NCBI GenBank assembly: GCA_946902985.2
Contig: OX336388.2
Coordinates: forward strand, 1,703,915,978 to 1,703,979,977
Source of the DNA: Meconema thalassinum
Lineage: Eukaryota; Arthropoda; Insecta; Orthoptera; Tettigoniidae
Direction: 5' to 3'
DNA: 64,000 nucleotides
The notes beneath the pieces were generated by a model. That model did no database searches. It was not told where the DNA came from and worked only from the letters and a program-made list of their open reading frames with translations. The first letter of the stretch is position 1, and every line of letters starts with the position of its first letter. The position numbers and the translations under genes are program-made. This document shows, one piece after another, positions 9,788 to 21,277 of this stretch.

Positions 9788-12572
9788 GTAAGACTCTTAA
9801 TTGCACGCTACTGTTGGTCAGGAAACCTCAAAGTGCACGGTACTGTTGGTCAGGAAGACTCAAAGTGCATGGTACTGTTGGTCAGGAAGGCTCAAAGTGC
9901 ACACTATTGTCGGTCAGGAAGACTCAAAGTGCACGGTACTGTTGGTCAGGAAGACTCAAAGTGCACGGTACTGTTGGTCAGGAAGACTCAAAGTACACGC
10001 TACTGTTGGTCAGGAAGACTCAAAATGCACGGTACTTTTGGTCAGGAAGACTCAAAATGCACGGTACTGTTGGTCAGGAAGACTCAAAATGCACGGTACT
10101 GTTGGTCAGGAAGACTCAAAGTGCACGGTACTGTTGGTCAGGAAAACTCAAAGTGCACGGTACTGTTGGTCAGGAAGACTCAAAGTGCACGGTACTGTTG
10201 GTCAGGAAGACTCAAAGTACACGGTACTGTTAGTCAGGAAGACTCAAAGTGCACGCTACTGTTGTTCAGGAAGACTCAAAGTACACGGTACTGTTGTTCA
10301 GGAAGACTCAAAGTGCACGGTACTGTTGTTGAGGAAGACTCAAAGTGCACGGTACTGTTGGTCAGGAAGACTCAAAGTGCACGCTACTGTTGTTCAGGAA
10401 GACTCAAAGTACACGGTACTGTTGTTCAGGAAGACACAAAGTGCACGGTACTGTTGTCCAGGAAGACTCAAAGTGCACGCTACTGTTGTTCAGGAAGACT
10501 CAAAGTACACGGTACTGTTGGTCAGGAAGACTCAAAGTGCACGGTACTGTTGTTCAGGAAGACTCAAAGTGCACGCTACTGTTGTTCAGGAAGACTCAAA
10601 GTGCACGGTACTGTTGTTCAGGAAGACTCAAAGTGCACGCTACTGTTGTTCAGGAAGACTCAAAGTGCACGCTACTGTTGGTCAGGAGGACTCAAAGTGC
10701 ACGGTACTGTTGTTCAGGAAGACTCAAAGTGCACGGTACTGTTGTTCAGGAAGACTCAAAGTGCACGCTACTGTTGTTCAGGAAGACTCAAAGTGCACGC
10801 TACTTTTTTTCAGGAAGACTCAAAGTACACGGTACTGTTGGTCAGGAAGACTCAAAATGCACGGTACTGTTGGTCAGGAAGACTCAAAGTGCACGCTACT
10901 GTTGGTCAGGAAGACTCAAAGTACACGCTACTGTTGTTCAGGAAGACTCAAAGTGCACTATACTGTTGTTCAGGAAGACTCAAAGTACACGGTACTGTTG
11001 GTCAGGAAGACTCAAAGTGCACGGTACTGTTGTTCCGGAAGACTCAAACTGCACGATACTGTTGGTCAGGAAGATTCAAAGTGCACGGTACTGTTGTTCA
11101 GGAAGACTCAAAGTACACGGTACTGTTGGTCAGGAAGACTCAAAGTGCACGCTACTGTTGGTCAGGAAGACTCAAAGTACACGGTACTGTTGGTCAGGAA
11201 GACGCAAAATGCACGCTACTTTTGGTCAGGAAGACTCAATGTGCACGGTACTGTTGGTCAGGAAGACTCAAAGTGCACGGTACTGTTGGTCAGGAAGACT
11301 CAAAGTGCACGGTACTGTTGGTCAGGAAGACTCAAAGTACACGGTACTGTTGGTCAGGAAGACTCAAAGTGCACGCTACTGTTGTTCAGGAAGATTCAAA
11401 GTACACGGTACTGTTGTTCAGGAAGACTCAAAGTGCACGGTACTGTTGTTCAGGAAGACTCAAAGTACACGCTACTGTTGGTCAGGAAGACTCAAAGTAC
11501 TCGCTACTGTTGTTCAGGAAGATTCAAAGTACACGGTACTGTTGGTCAGGAAGACTCAAAGTGCACGGTACTGTTGTTCAGGAAGACTCAAACTGCACGC
11601 TACTGTTGGTCAGGAAGACTCAAAGTGCACGGTACTGTTTTTCAGGAAGACTCAAAGTACACGGTACTGTTGGTCAGGAAGGCTCAAAGTGCACGCTACT
11701 GTTGGTTAGGAAGACTCAAAGTACACGGTACTGTTGGTCAGGAAGACGCAAAATGCACGCTACTGTTGGTCAGGAAGACTCAAAGTACACGGTACTGTTG
11801 GTCAGGAAGACTCAAAGTACACGGTACTGTTGGTCAGGAAGACACAATGTGCACGGTACTGTTGTTCAGGAAGACCCAAAGTGCACGGTACTGTTGGTCA
11901 GGAAGACTCAAAGTGCACGCTACTGTTGGTCAGGAAGACTCAATATACACGCTACTGTTGGTCAGGTTGAATAAAAGTGCACGCTACTGTGGGTCAGGAA
12001 GACTCAAAATGCTCGGTACTGTTGGTCAGGAAGACTCAAAGTGCACGCTACTGTTGTTCAGGAAGACTCAAAGTGCACGCTAATGTTGGTCAGGAAGACT
12101 CAAAGTGCACGGTACTGTTCGTCAGGAAGACTCAAAGTGCACGGTACTGTTGGCCAGGAAGACTCAAAGTGCACGCTACTGTTGGTCAGGAAGACTCAGA
12201 GTACACGGTACTGTTGGTCAGGAAGACTCAAAGTGCACGGTACTGTTGACCAGGAAGACTCAATGTACACGCTACTGTTGGTCAGGAAGACTCAAAGTAC
12301 ACGTTACTGTTGGTCAGGAAGACTCAAAGTGCACGCTACTGTTGTTCAGGAAGACTCAAAGTACACGGTACTGTTTGTCAGGAAGACTCAAAGTGCACGC
12401 TTCTGTTGGCCAGGAATACTCGATGTGCACGCTACTGTTGGTCAGGTAGACTCAAAGTACACGCTGCTGTTGGTCAGGATGACTCAATGTGCACGATACT
12501 GTGGGTCAGGAAGACCCAAAATGCTCGGTACTGTTGGTCAGGAAGACTCAAAGTGCACGCTATTGCTGGTCA
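9788..12572. repeat. HOR unit 3, 2,785-bp deleted form
   Basis: This unit has an AATAAA monomer (AATAAA at 11970-11975) but no 31-bp monomer; the segment that would carry it was removed between about 11,490 and 11,510. Near 12,020 a second junction joins the monomers just after AATAAA to those that precede the next boundary. It matches 21,278-24,190 at offset 11,490 up to about 12,020 and at 11,618 thereafter. The two copies thus differ by four monomers at that junction. Confidence 0.88.
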
Positions 12573-15500
12573 GTAAGACTCTTAATTGCACGCTACTGTT
12601 GGTCAGGAAACCTCAAAGTGCACGGTACTGTTGGTCAGGAAGACACAAAGTGCATGGTACTGTTGGTCAGGAAGGCTCAAAGTGCACACTATTGTCGGTC
12701 AGGAAGACTCAAAGTGCACGGTACTGTTGGTCAGGAAGACTCAAAGTGCACGGTACTGTTGGTCAGGAAGACTCAAAGTACACGCTACTGTTGGTCAGGA
12801 AGACTCAAAATGCACGGTACTGTTGGTCAGGAAGACTCAAAATGCACGGTACTGTTGGTCAGGAAGACTCAAAATGCACGGTACTGTTGGTCAGGAAGAC
12901 TCAAAGTGCACGGTACTGTTGGTCAGGAAAACTCAAAGTGCACGGTACTGTTGGTCAGGAAGACTCAAAGTGCACGGTACTGTTGTTCAGGAAGACTCAA
13001 AGTACACGGTACTGTTGTTCAGGAAGACTCAAAGTGCACGGTACTGTTGTCCAGGAAGACTCAAAGTGCACGCTACTGTTGTTCAGGAAGACTCAAAGTA
13101 CACGGTACTGTTGGTCAGGAAGACTCAAAGTGCACGGTACTGTTGTTCAGGAAGACTCAAAGTGCACGCTACTGTTGTTCAGGAAGACTCAAAGTGCACG
13201 GTACTGTTGTTCAGGAAGACTCAAAGTGCACGCTACTGTTGTTCAGGAAGACTCAAAGTGCACGCTACTGTTGGTCAGGAGGACTCAAAGTGCACGGTAC
13301 TGTTGTTCAGGAAGACTCAAAGTGCACGGTACTGTTGTTCAGGAAGACTCAAAGTGCACGCTACTGTTGTTCAGGAAGACTCAAAGTGCACGCTACTTTT
13401 TTTCAGGAAGACTCAAAGTACACGGTACTGTTGGTCAGGAAGACTCAAAATGCACGGTACTGTTGGTCAGGAAGACTCAAAGTGCACGCTACTGTTGGTC
13501 AGGAAGACTCAAAGTACACGCTACTGTTGGTCAGGATGACTCAAAGTGCACGCTACTGTGGGTCAGGAAGACTCAAAGTGCACGGTACTTTTCTTCAAGA
13601 AGACTCAAAGTGCACGCTACTGTTGTTCAGGAAGACTCAAAGTGCACGCTACTGTTGTTCAGGAAGACTCAAAGTACACGGTACTGTTGGTCAGGAAGAC
13701 TCAAAGTGCACGGTACTGTTGTTCCGGAAGACTCAAACTGCACGCTACTGTTGGTCAGGAAGATTCAAAGTGCACGGTACTGTTGTTCAGGAAGACTCAA
13801 AGTACACGGTACTGTTGGTCAGGAAGACTCAAAGTGCACGCTACTGTTGGTCAGGAAGACTCAAAGTACACGGTACTGTTGGTCAGGAAGACGCAAGATG
13901 CACGCTACTTTTGGTCAGGAAGACTCAATGTGCACGGTACTGTTGGTCAGGAAGACTCAAAGTGCACGGTACTGTTGGTCAGGAAGACTCAAAGTGCACG
14001 GTACTGTTGGTCAGGAAGACTCAAAGTACACGGTACTGTTGGTCAGGAAGACTCAAAGTGCACGCTACTGTTGTTCAGGAAGATTCAAAGTACACGGTAC
14101 TGTTGTTCAGGAAGACTCAAAGTGCACGGTACTGTTGTTCAGGAAGACTCAAAGTACACGCTACTGTTGGTCAGGAAGACTCAAAATGCACGGTACTGTT
14201 GGTCAGGAAGACTCAAAATGCACGGTACTGTTGGTCAAGAAGACTCAAAGTGCACGGTACTGTTGGTCATGAAGACTCAAAGTGCACGGTACTGTTGGTC
14301 AGGAAGACTCAAAGTGGACGGTACTGTTGGTCAGGAAGACTCAAAGTACACGGTACTGTTGGTCAGGAAGACTCAAATTGCACGCTACTGTTGTTCAGGA
14401 AGATTCAAATACACTGTACTGTTGTTCAGGAAGACTCAACGTGCACGGTACTGTTGTTGAGGAAGACTCAAAGTGCACGGTACTGTTGGTCAGGAAGACT
14501 CAAAGTGCACGGTACTGTTGTTAAGGAAGACTCAAAGTACACGCTACTGTTGGTCAGGAAGACTCAAAGTACACGCTACTGTTGGTCAGGAAGACTCAAA
14601 AAGCACGCTACTGTTGGTCAGGAAGACTCAAAGTGCACGGTACTGTTGTTCAGGAAGACTCAAAGTGCACGGTACTGTTGGTCAGGATGACTCAAAGTGC
14701 ACGGTACTGTTGGTCAGGAAGTCTCAAAGTGCACGCTACTGTTGGTCAGGAAGACTCAAAGTGCACGCTACTGTTGTTCAGGAAGACTCAAAGTACACGC
14801 TACTGTTGGCCAGGATGACTCAAAGTGCACGGTACTGTTGGTCAGGAAGACTCAAAGTGCACGGTACTGTTGGTCAGGAAGACTCAAAGTGCACGCCACT
14901 GTTGGTCAGGAAGACTCAAAGTGTACGGTACTGTTGGTCAGGAAGACTCAAAGTACACGCTACTGTTGGTCAGGATGACTCAAAGTGCACGGTACTGTTG
15001 GTCAGGATGACTCAAAGTGCACGAACCTGTTGGTCAGGAAGACTCAAAGTGCACGCTACTGTTGTTCAGGAAGACTCAAAGTGCACGCTAATGTTGGTCA
15101 GGAAGACTCAAAGTGCACGGTACTGTTCGTCAGGAAGACTCAAAGTGCACGGTACTGTTGGCCAGGAAGACTCAAAGTGCACGCTACTGTTGGTCAGGAA
15201 GACTCAGAGTACACGGTACTGTTGGTCAGGAAGACTCAAAGTGCACGGTACTGTTGACCAGGAAGACTCAATGTACACGCTACTGTTGGTCAGGAAGACT
15301 CAAAGTACACGTTACTGTTGGTCAGGAAGACTCAAAGTGCACGCTACTGTTGTTCAGGAAGACTCAAAGTACACGGTACTGTTTGTCAGGAAGACTCAAA
15401 GTGCACGCTTCTGTTGGCCAGGAATACTCGATGTGCACGCTACTGTTGGTCAGGTAGACTCAAAGTACACGCTGCTGTTGGTCAGGATGACTCAATGTGC

Positions 15501-15580
15501 ACGATACTGTGGGTCAGGAAGACTCAAAATGCTCGGTACTGTTGGTCAGGAAGACTCAAAGTGCACGCTATTGCTGGTCA
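12573..15580. repeat. HOR unit 4, 3,008-bp form
   Basis: This unit has a 31-bp monomer at 14398-14428 and a T7 monomer at 13397-13403 but no AATAAA monomer. In the monomer at 12,958 the sequence switches from the region after the boundary to one matching the left edge of this window (13,090 aligns with base 1). That switch is the seam between two copies of the 13,089-bp super-unit. From 13,090 on it repeats HOR unit 0 almost base for base. Confidence 0.88.
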
Positions 15581-16989
15581 GTAAGACTCTTAATTGCACG
15601 CTACTGTTGGTCAGGAAACCTCAAAGTGCACGGTACTGTTGGTCAGGAAGACTCAAAGTGCATGGTACTGTTGGTCAGGAAGGCTCAAAGTGCACACTAT
15701 TGTCGGTCAGGAAGACTCAAAGTGCACGGTACTGTTGGTCAGGAAGACTCAAAGTGCACGGTACTGTTGGTCAGGAAGACTCAAAGTACACGCTACTGTT
15801 GGTCAGGAAGACTCAAAATGCACGGTACTGTTGGTCAGGAAGACTCAAAATGCACGGTACTGTTGGTCAGGAAGACTCAAAATGCACGGTACTGTTGGTC
15901 AGGAAGACTCAAAGTGCACGGTACTGTTGGTCAGGAAAACTCAAAGTGCACGGTACTGTTGGTCAGGAAGACTCAAAGTGCACGGTACTGTTGGTCAGGA
16001 AGACTCAAAGTACACGGTACTGTTGGTCAGGAAGACTCAAAGTGCACGCTAGTGTTGTTCAGGAAGACTCAAAGTACACGGTACTGTTGTTCAGGAAGAC
16101 TCAAAGTGCACGGTACTGTTGTTGAGGAAGACTCAAAGTGCACGGTACTGTTGGTCAGGAAGACTCAAAGTGCACGGTACTGTTGTTCAGGAAGACTCAA
16201 AGTACAGGCTACTGTTGGTCAGGAAGACTCAAAGTACACGCTACTGTTGGTCAGGAAGACTCAAAATACACGCTACTGTTGGTCAGGATGACTCAAAGTG
16301 CACGCTACTGTGGGTCAGGAAGACTCAAAGTGCACGGTACTTTTCTTCAGGAAGACTCAAAGTGCACGCTACTGTTGTTCAGGAAGACTCAAAGTGCACG
16401 CTACTGTTGTTCAGGAAGACTCAAAGTACACGGTACTGTTGCTCTGGAAGACTCAAAGTGCACGGTACTGTTGTTCAGGAAGACCCAAACTGCACGCTAC
16501 TGTTGGTCAGGAAGACTCAAAGTGCACGGTACTGTTGTTCAGGAAGACTCAAAGTACACGGTACTGTTGGCCAGGAAGACTCAAAGTGCACGCTACTGTT
16601 GGTCAGGAAGACTCAGAGTACACGGTACTGTTGGTCAGGAAGACTCAAAGTGCACGGTACTGTTGACCAGGAAGACTCAATGTACACGCTACTGTTGGTC
16701 AGGAAGACTCAAAGTACACGTTACTGTTGGTCAGGAAGACTCAAAGTGCACGCTACTGTTGTTCAGGAAGACTCAAAGTACACGGTACTGTTTGTCAGGA
16801 AGACTCAAAGTGCACGCTTCTGTTGGCCAGGAATACTCGATGTGCACGCTACTGTTGGTCAGGAAGACTCAAAGTACACGCTGCTGTTGGTCAGGATGAC
16901 TCAATGTGCACGATACTGTGGGTCAGGAAGACCCAAAATGCTCGGTACTGTTGGTCAGGAAGACTCAAAGTGCACGCTATTGCTGGTCA
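15581..16989. repeat. HOR unit 5, short 1,409-bp form
   Basis: This is the second example of the 44-monomer short unit, aligned to 2,492-3,900 at offset 13,089 and to 24,191-25,599 at offset 8,610. The internal jump lies near 16,566. It lacks the 31-bp and AATAAA landmarks. Confidence 0.9.
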
Positions 16990-19900
16990 GTAAGACTCTT
17001 AATTGCACGCTACTGTTGGTCAGGAAACCTTAAAGTGCACGGTACTGTTGGTCAGGAAGACTCAAAGTGCATGGTACTGTTGGTCAGGAAGGCTCAAAGT
17101 GCACACTATTGTCGGTCAGGAAGACTCAAAGTGCACGGTACTGTTGGTCAGGAAGACTCAAAGTGCACGGTACTGTTGGTCAGGAAGACTCAAAGTACAC
17201 GCTACTGTTGGTCAGGAAGACTCAAAATGCACGGTACTGTTGGTCAGGAAGACTCAAAATGCACGGTACTGTTGGTCAGGAAGACTCAAAATGCACGGTA
17301 CTGTTGGTCAGGAAGACTCAAAGTGCACGGTACTGTTGGTCAGGAAAACTCAAAGTGCACGGTACTGTTGGTCAGGAAGACTCAAAGTGCACGGTACTGT
17401 TGGTCAGGAAGACTCAAAGTACACGGTACTGTTGGTCAAGAAGACTCAAAGTGCACGCTACTGTTGTTCAGGAAGACTCAAAGTACACGGTACTGTTGTT
17501 CAGGAAGACTCAAAGTGCACGGTACTGTTGTTGAGGAAGACTCAAAGTGCACGGTACTGTTGGTCAGGAAGACTCAAAGTGCACGCTACTGTTGTTCAGG
17601 AAGACTCAAAGTGCACGGTACTGTTGTTCAGGAAGACTCAAAGTGCACGGTACTGTTGTCCAGGAAGACTCAAAGTGCACGCTACTGTTGTTCAGGAAGA
17701 CTCAAAGTACACGGTACTGTTGGTCAGGAAGACTCAAAGTGCACGGTACTGTTGTTCAGGAAGACTCAAAGTGCACGCTACTGTTGTTCAGGAAGACTCA
17801 AAGCGCACGCTACTGTTGGTCAGGAGGACTCAAAGTGCACGGTACTGTTGTTCAGGAAGACTCAAAGTGCACGGTACTGTTGTTCAGGAAGACTCAAAGT
17901 GCACGCTACTGTTGTTCAGGAAGACTCAAAGTGCACGCTACTTTTTTTCAGGAAGACTCAAAGTACACGGTACTGTTGGTCAGGAAGACTCAAAATGCAC
18001 GGTACTGTTGGTCAGGAAGACTCAAAGTGCACGCTACTGTTGGTCAGGAAGACTCAAAGTACACGCTACTGTTGGTCAGGATGACTCAAAGTGCACGCTA
18101 CTGTGGGTCAGGAAGACTCAAAGTGCACGGTACTTTTCTTCAAGAAGACTCAAAGTGCACGCTACTGTTGTTCAGGAAGACTCAAAGTGCACTATACTGT
18201 TGTTCAGGAAGACTCAAAGTACACGGTACTGTTGGTCAGGAAGACTCAAAGTGCACGGTACTGTTGTTCCGGAAGACTCAAACTGCACGCTACTGTTGGT
18301 CAGGAAGATTCAAAGTGCACGGTACTGTTGTTCAGGAAGACTCAAAGTACACGGTACTGTTGGTCAGGAAGACTCAAAGTGCACGCTACTGTTGGTCAGG
18401 AAGACTCAAAGTACACGGTACTGTTGGTCAGGAAGACGCAAAATGCACGCTACTTTTGGTCAGGAAGACTCAATGTGCACGGTACTGTTGGTCAGGAAGA
18501 CTCAAAGTGCACGGTACTGTTGGTCAGGAAGACTCAAAGTGCACGGTACTGTTGGTCAGGAAGACTCAAAGTACACGGTACTGTTGGTCAGGAAGACTCA
18601 AAGTGCACGCTACTGTTGTTCAGGAAGATTCAAAGTACACGGTACTGTTGTTCAGGAAGACTCAAAGTGCACGGTACTGTTGTTCAGGAAGACTCAAAGT
18701 ACACGCTACTGTTGGTCAGGAAGACTCAAAATGCACGGTACTGTTGGTCAGGAAGACTCAAAATGCACGGTACTGTTGATCAAGAAGACTCAAAGTGCAC
18801 GGTACTGTTGGTCAGGAAGACTCAAAGTGCACGGTACTGTTGGTCAGGAAGACTCAAAGTGGACGGTACTGTTGGTCAGGAAGACTCAAAGTACACGGTA
18901 CTGTTGGTCAGGAAGACTCAAATTGCACGCTACTGTTGTTCAGGAAGATTCAAATACACTGTACTGTTGTTCAGGAAGACTCAACGTGCACGGTACTGTT
19001 GTTGAGGAAGACTCAAAGTGCACGGTACTGTTGGTCAGGAAGACTCAAAGTGCACGGTACTGTTGTTCAGGAAGACTCAAAGTACACGCTACTGTTGGTC
19101 AGGAAGACTCAAAGTACACGCTACTGTTGGTCAGGAAGACTCAAAAAGCACGCTACTGTTGGTCAGGAAGACTCAAAGTGCACGGTACTGTTGGTCAGGA
19201 AGACTCAAAGTGCACGCTAGTGTTGGTCAGGAAGACTCAAAGTGCACGGTACTGTTGGTCAGGAAGGCTCAAAGTGCACGGTACTGTTGGTCAGGAAGAC
19301 TCAAAGTACACGCTACTGTTGGTCAGGATGACTCAAAGTGCACGCTACTGTGGGTCAGGAAGACTCAACGTGCACGGTACTTTTCTTCAGGAAGACTCAA
19401 AGTGCACGCTACTGTTGTTCAGGAAGACTCAAAGTGCACGCTACTGTTGTTCAGGAAGATTCAAAGTACACGGTACTGTTGGTCAGGAAGACTCAAAGTG
19501 CACGGTACTGTTGTTCAGGAAGACACAAACTGCACGCTACTGTTGGTCAGGAAGACTCAAAGTGCACGGTACTGTTTTTCAGGAAGACTCAAAGTACACG
19601 GTACTGTTGGTCAGGAAGGCTCAAAGTGCACGCTACTGTTGGTTAGGAAGACTCAAAGTACACGGTACTGTTGGTCAGGAAGACGCAAAATGCACGCTAC
19701 TGTTGGTCAGGAAGACTCAAAGTACACGGTACTGTTGGTCAGGAAGACTCAAAGTACACGGTACTGTTGGTCAGGAAGACACAATGTGCACGGTACTGTT
19801 GTTCAGGAAGACCCAAAGTGCACGGTACTGTTGGTCAGGAAGACTCAAAGTGCACGCTACTGTTGGTCAGGAAGACTCAATATACACGCTACTGTTGGTC

Positions 19901-21277
19901 AGGTTGAATAAAAGTGCACGCTACTGTGGGTCAGGAAGACTCAAAATGCTCGGTACTGTTGGTCAGGAAGACTCAAAGTGCACGGTACTGTTGGTCAGGA
20001 AGACTCAAAGTGCACGGTACTGTTGGTCAGGAAGACTCAAAGTGCACGCTACTGTTGTTCAGGAAGACTCAAAGTGCACGCTACTGTTGTTCAGGAAGAC
20101 TCATAGTACACGGAACTGTTGGTCAGGAAGACTCAAAGTGCACGGTACTGTTGTTCAGGAAGACTCAAAGTGCATGGTACTGTTGGTCAGGATGACTCAA
20201 AGTGCACGGTACTGTTGGTCAGGAAGGCTCAAAGTGCACGGTACTGTTGGTCAGGATGACTCAAAGTGCACGGTACTGTTGGTCAGGATGACTCAAAATG
20301 CACGGTACTGTTGGTCAGGAAGACTCAAAGTGCACGCTACTGTTGGCCAGGATGACTCAACGTGCACGGTACTGTTGGTCAGGAAGACTCAAAGTGCACG
20401 CTACTGTTGGCCAGGATGACTCAAAGTGCACGGTACTGTTGGTCAGGAAGACTCAAAGTGCACGGTACTGTTGGTCAGGAAGACTCAAAGTGCACGCCAC
20501 TGTTGGTCAGGAAGACTCAAAGTGTACGGTACTGTTGGTCAGGAAGAATCAAAGTACACGCTACTGTTGGTCAGGATGACTCAAAGTGCACGGTATTGTT
20601 GGTCAGGATGACTCAAAGTGCACGAACCTGTTGGTCAGGAAGACTCAAAGTGCACGCTACTGTTGGTCAGGAAGACTCAAAGTGCACGGTACTGTTCGTC
20701 AGGAAGACTCAAAGTGGTCGGTACTGTTGGCCAGGAAGACTCAAAGTGCACGCTACTGTTGTTCAGGAAGACTCAAAGTGCACGCTAATGTTGGTCAGGA
20801 AGACTCAAAGTGCACGGTACTGTTCGTCAGGAAGACTCAAAGTGCACGGTACTGTTGGCCAGGAAGACTCAAAGTGCACGCTACTGTTGGTCAGGAAGAC
20901 TCAGAGTACACGGTACTGTTGGTCAGGAAGACTCAAAGTGCACGGTACTGTTGACCAGGAAGACTCAATGTACACGCTACTGTTGGTCAGGAAGACTCAA
21001 AGTACACGCTACTGTTGGTCAGGAAGACTCAAAGTGCACGCTACTGTTGTTCAGGAAGACTCAAAGTACACGGTACTGTTTGTCAGGAAGACTCAAAGTG
21101 CACGCTTCTGTTGGCCAGGAATACTCGATGTGCACGCTACTGTTGGTCAGGAAGACTCAAAGTACACGCTGCTGTTGGTCAGGATGACTCAATGTGCACG
21201 ATACTGTGGGTCAGGAAGACCCAAAATGCTCGGTACTGTTGGTCAGGAAGACTCAAAGTGCACGCTATTGCTGGTCA
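16990..21277. repeat. HOR unit 6, near-complete 4,288 bp
   Basis: Landmarks are in canonical order: boundary 33-mer (16990-17022), T7 monomer (17942-17948), 31-bp monomer (18943-18973) and AATAAA (19907-19912). It is two monomers shorter than the complete 4,352-bp unit because of a 64-bp deletion near 17,790, placed by comparison with 4,690-4,770 and 26,400-26,470. Confidence 0.9.

Noticed and set aside
17003..20419. Open reading frame of 1,138 codons (and dozens of others of 60-1,090 codons, e.g. 4,458-7,730) as protein-coding genes with a 32-residue repeat
   Set aside because: The consensus has no + strand stop, so long frames are automatic. All three frames give the same peptide, starts are only chance ATG/GTG variants, ends are scattered single substitutions, and the frames overlap each other. 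There is no promoter, flanking domain or codon-position bias.
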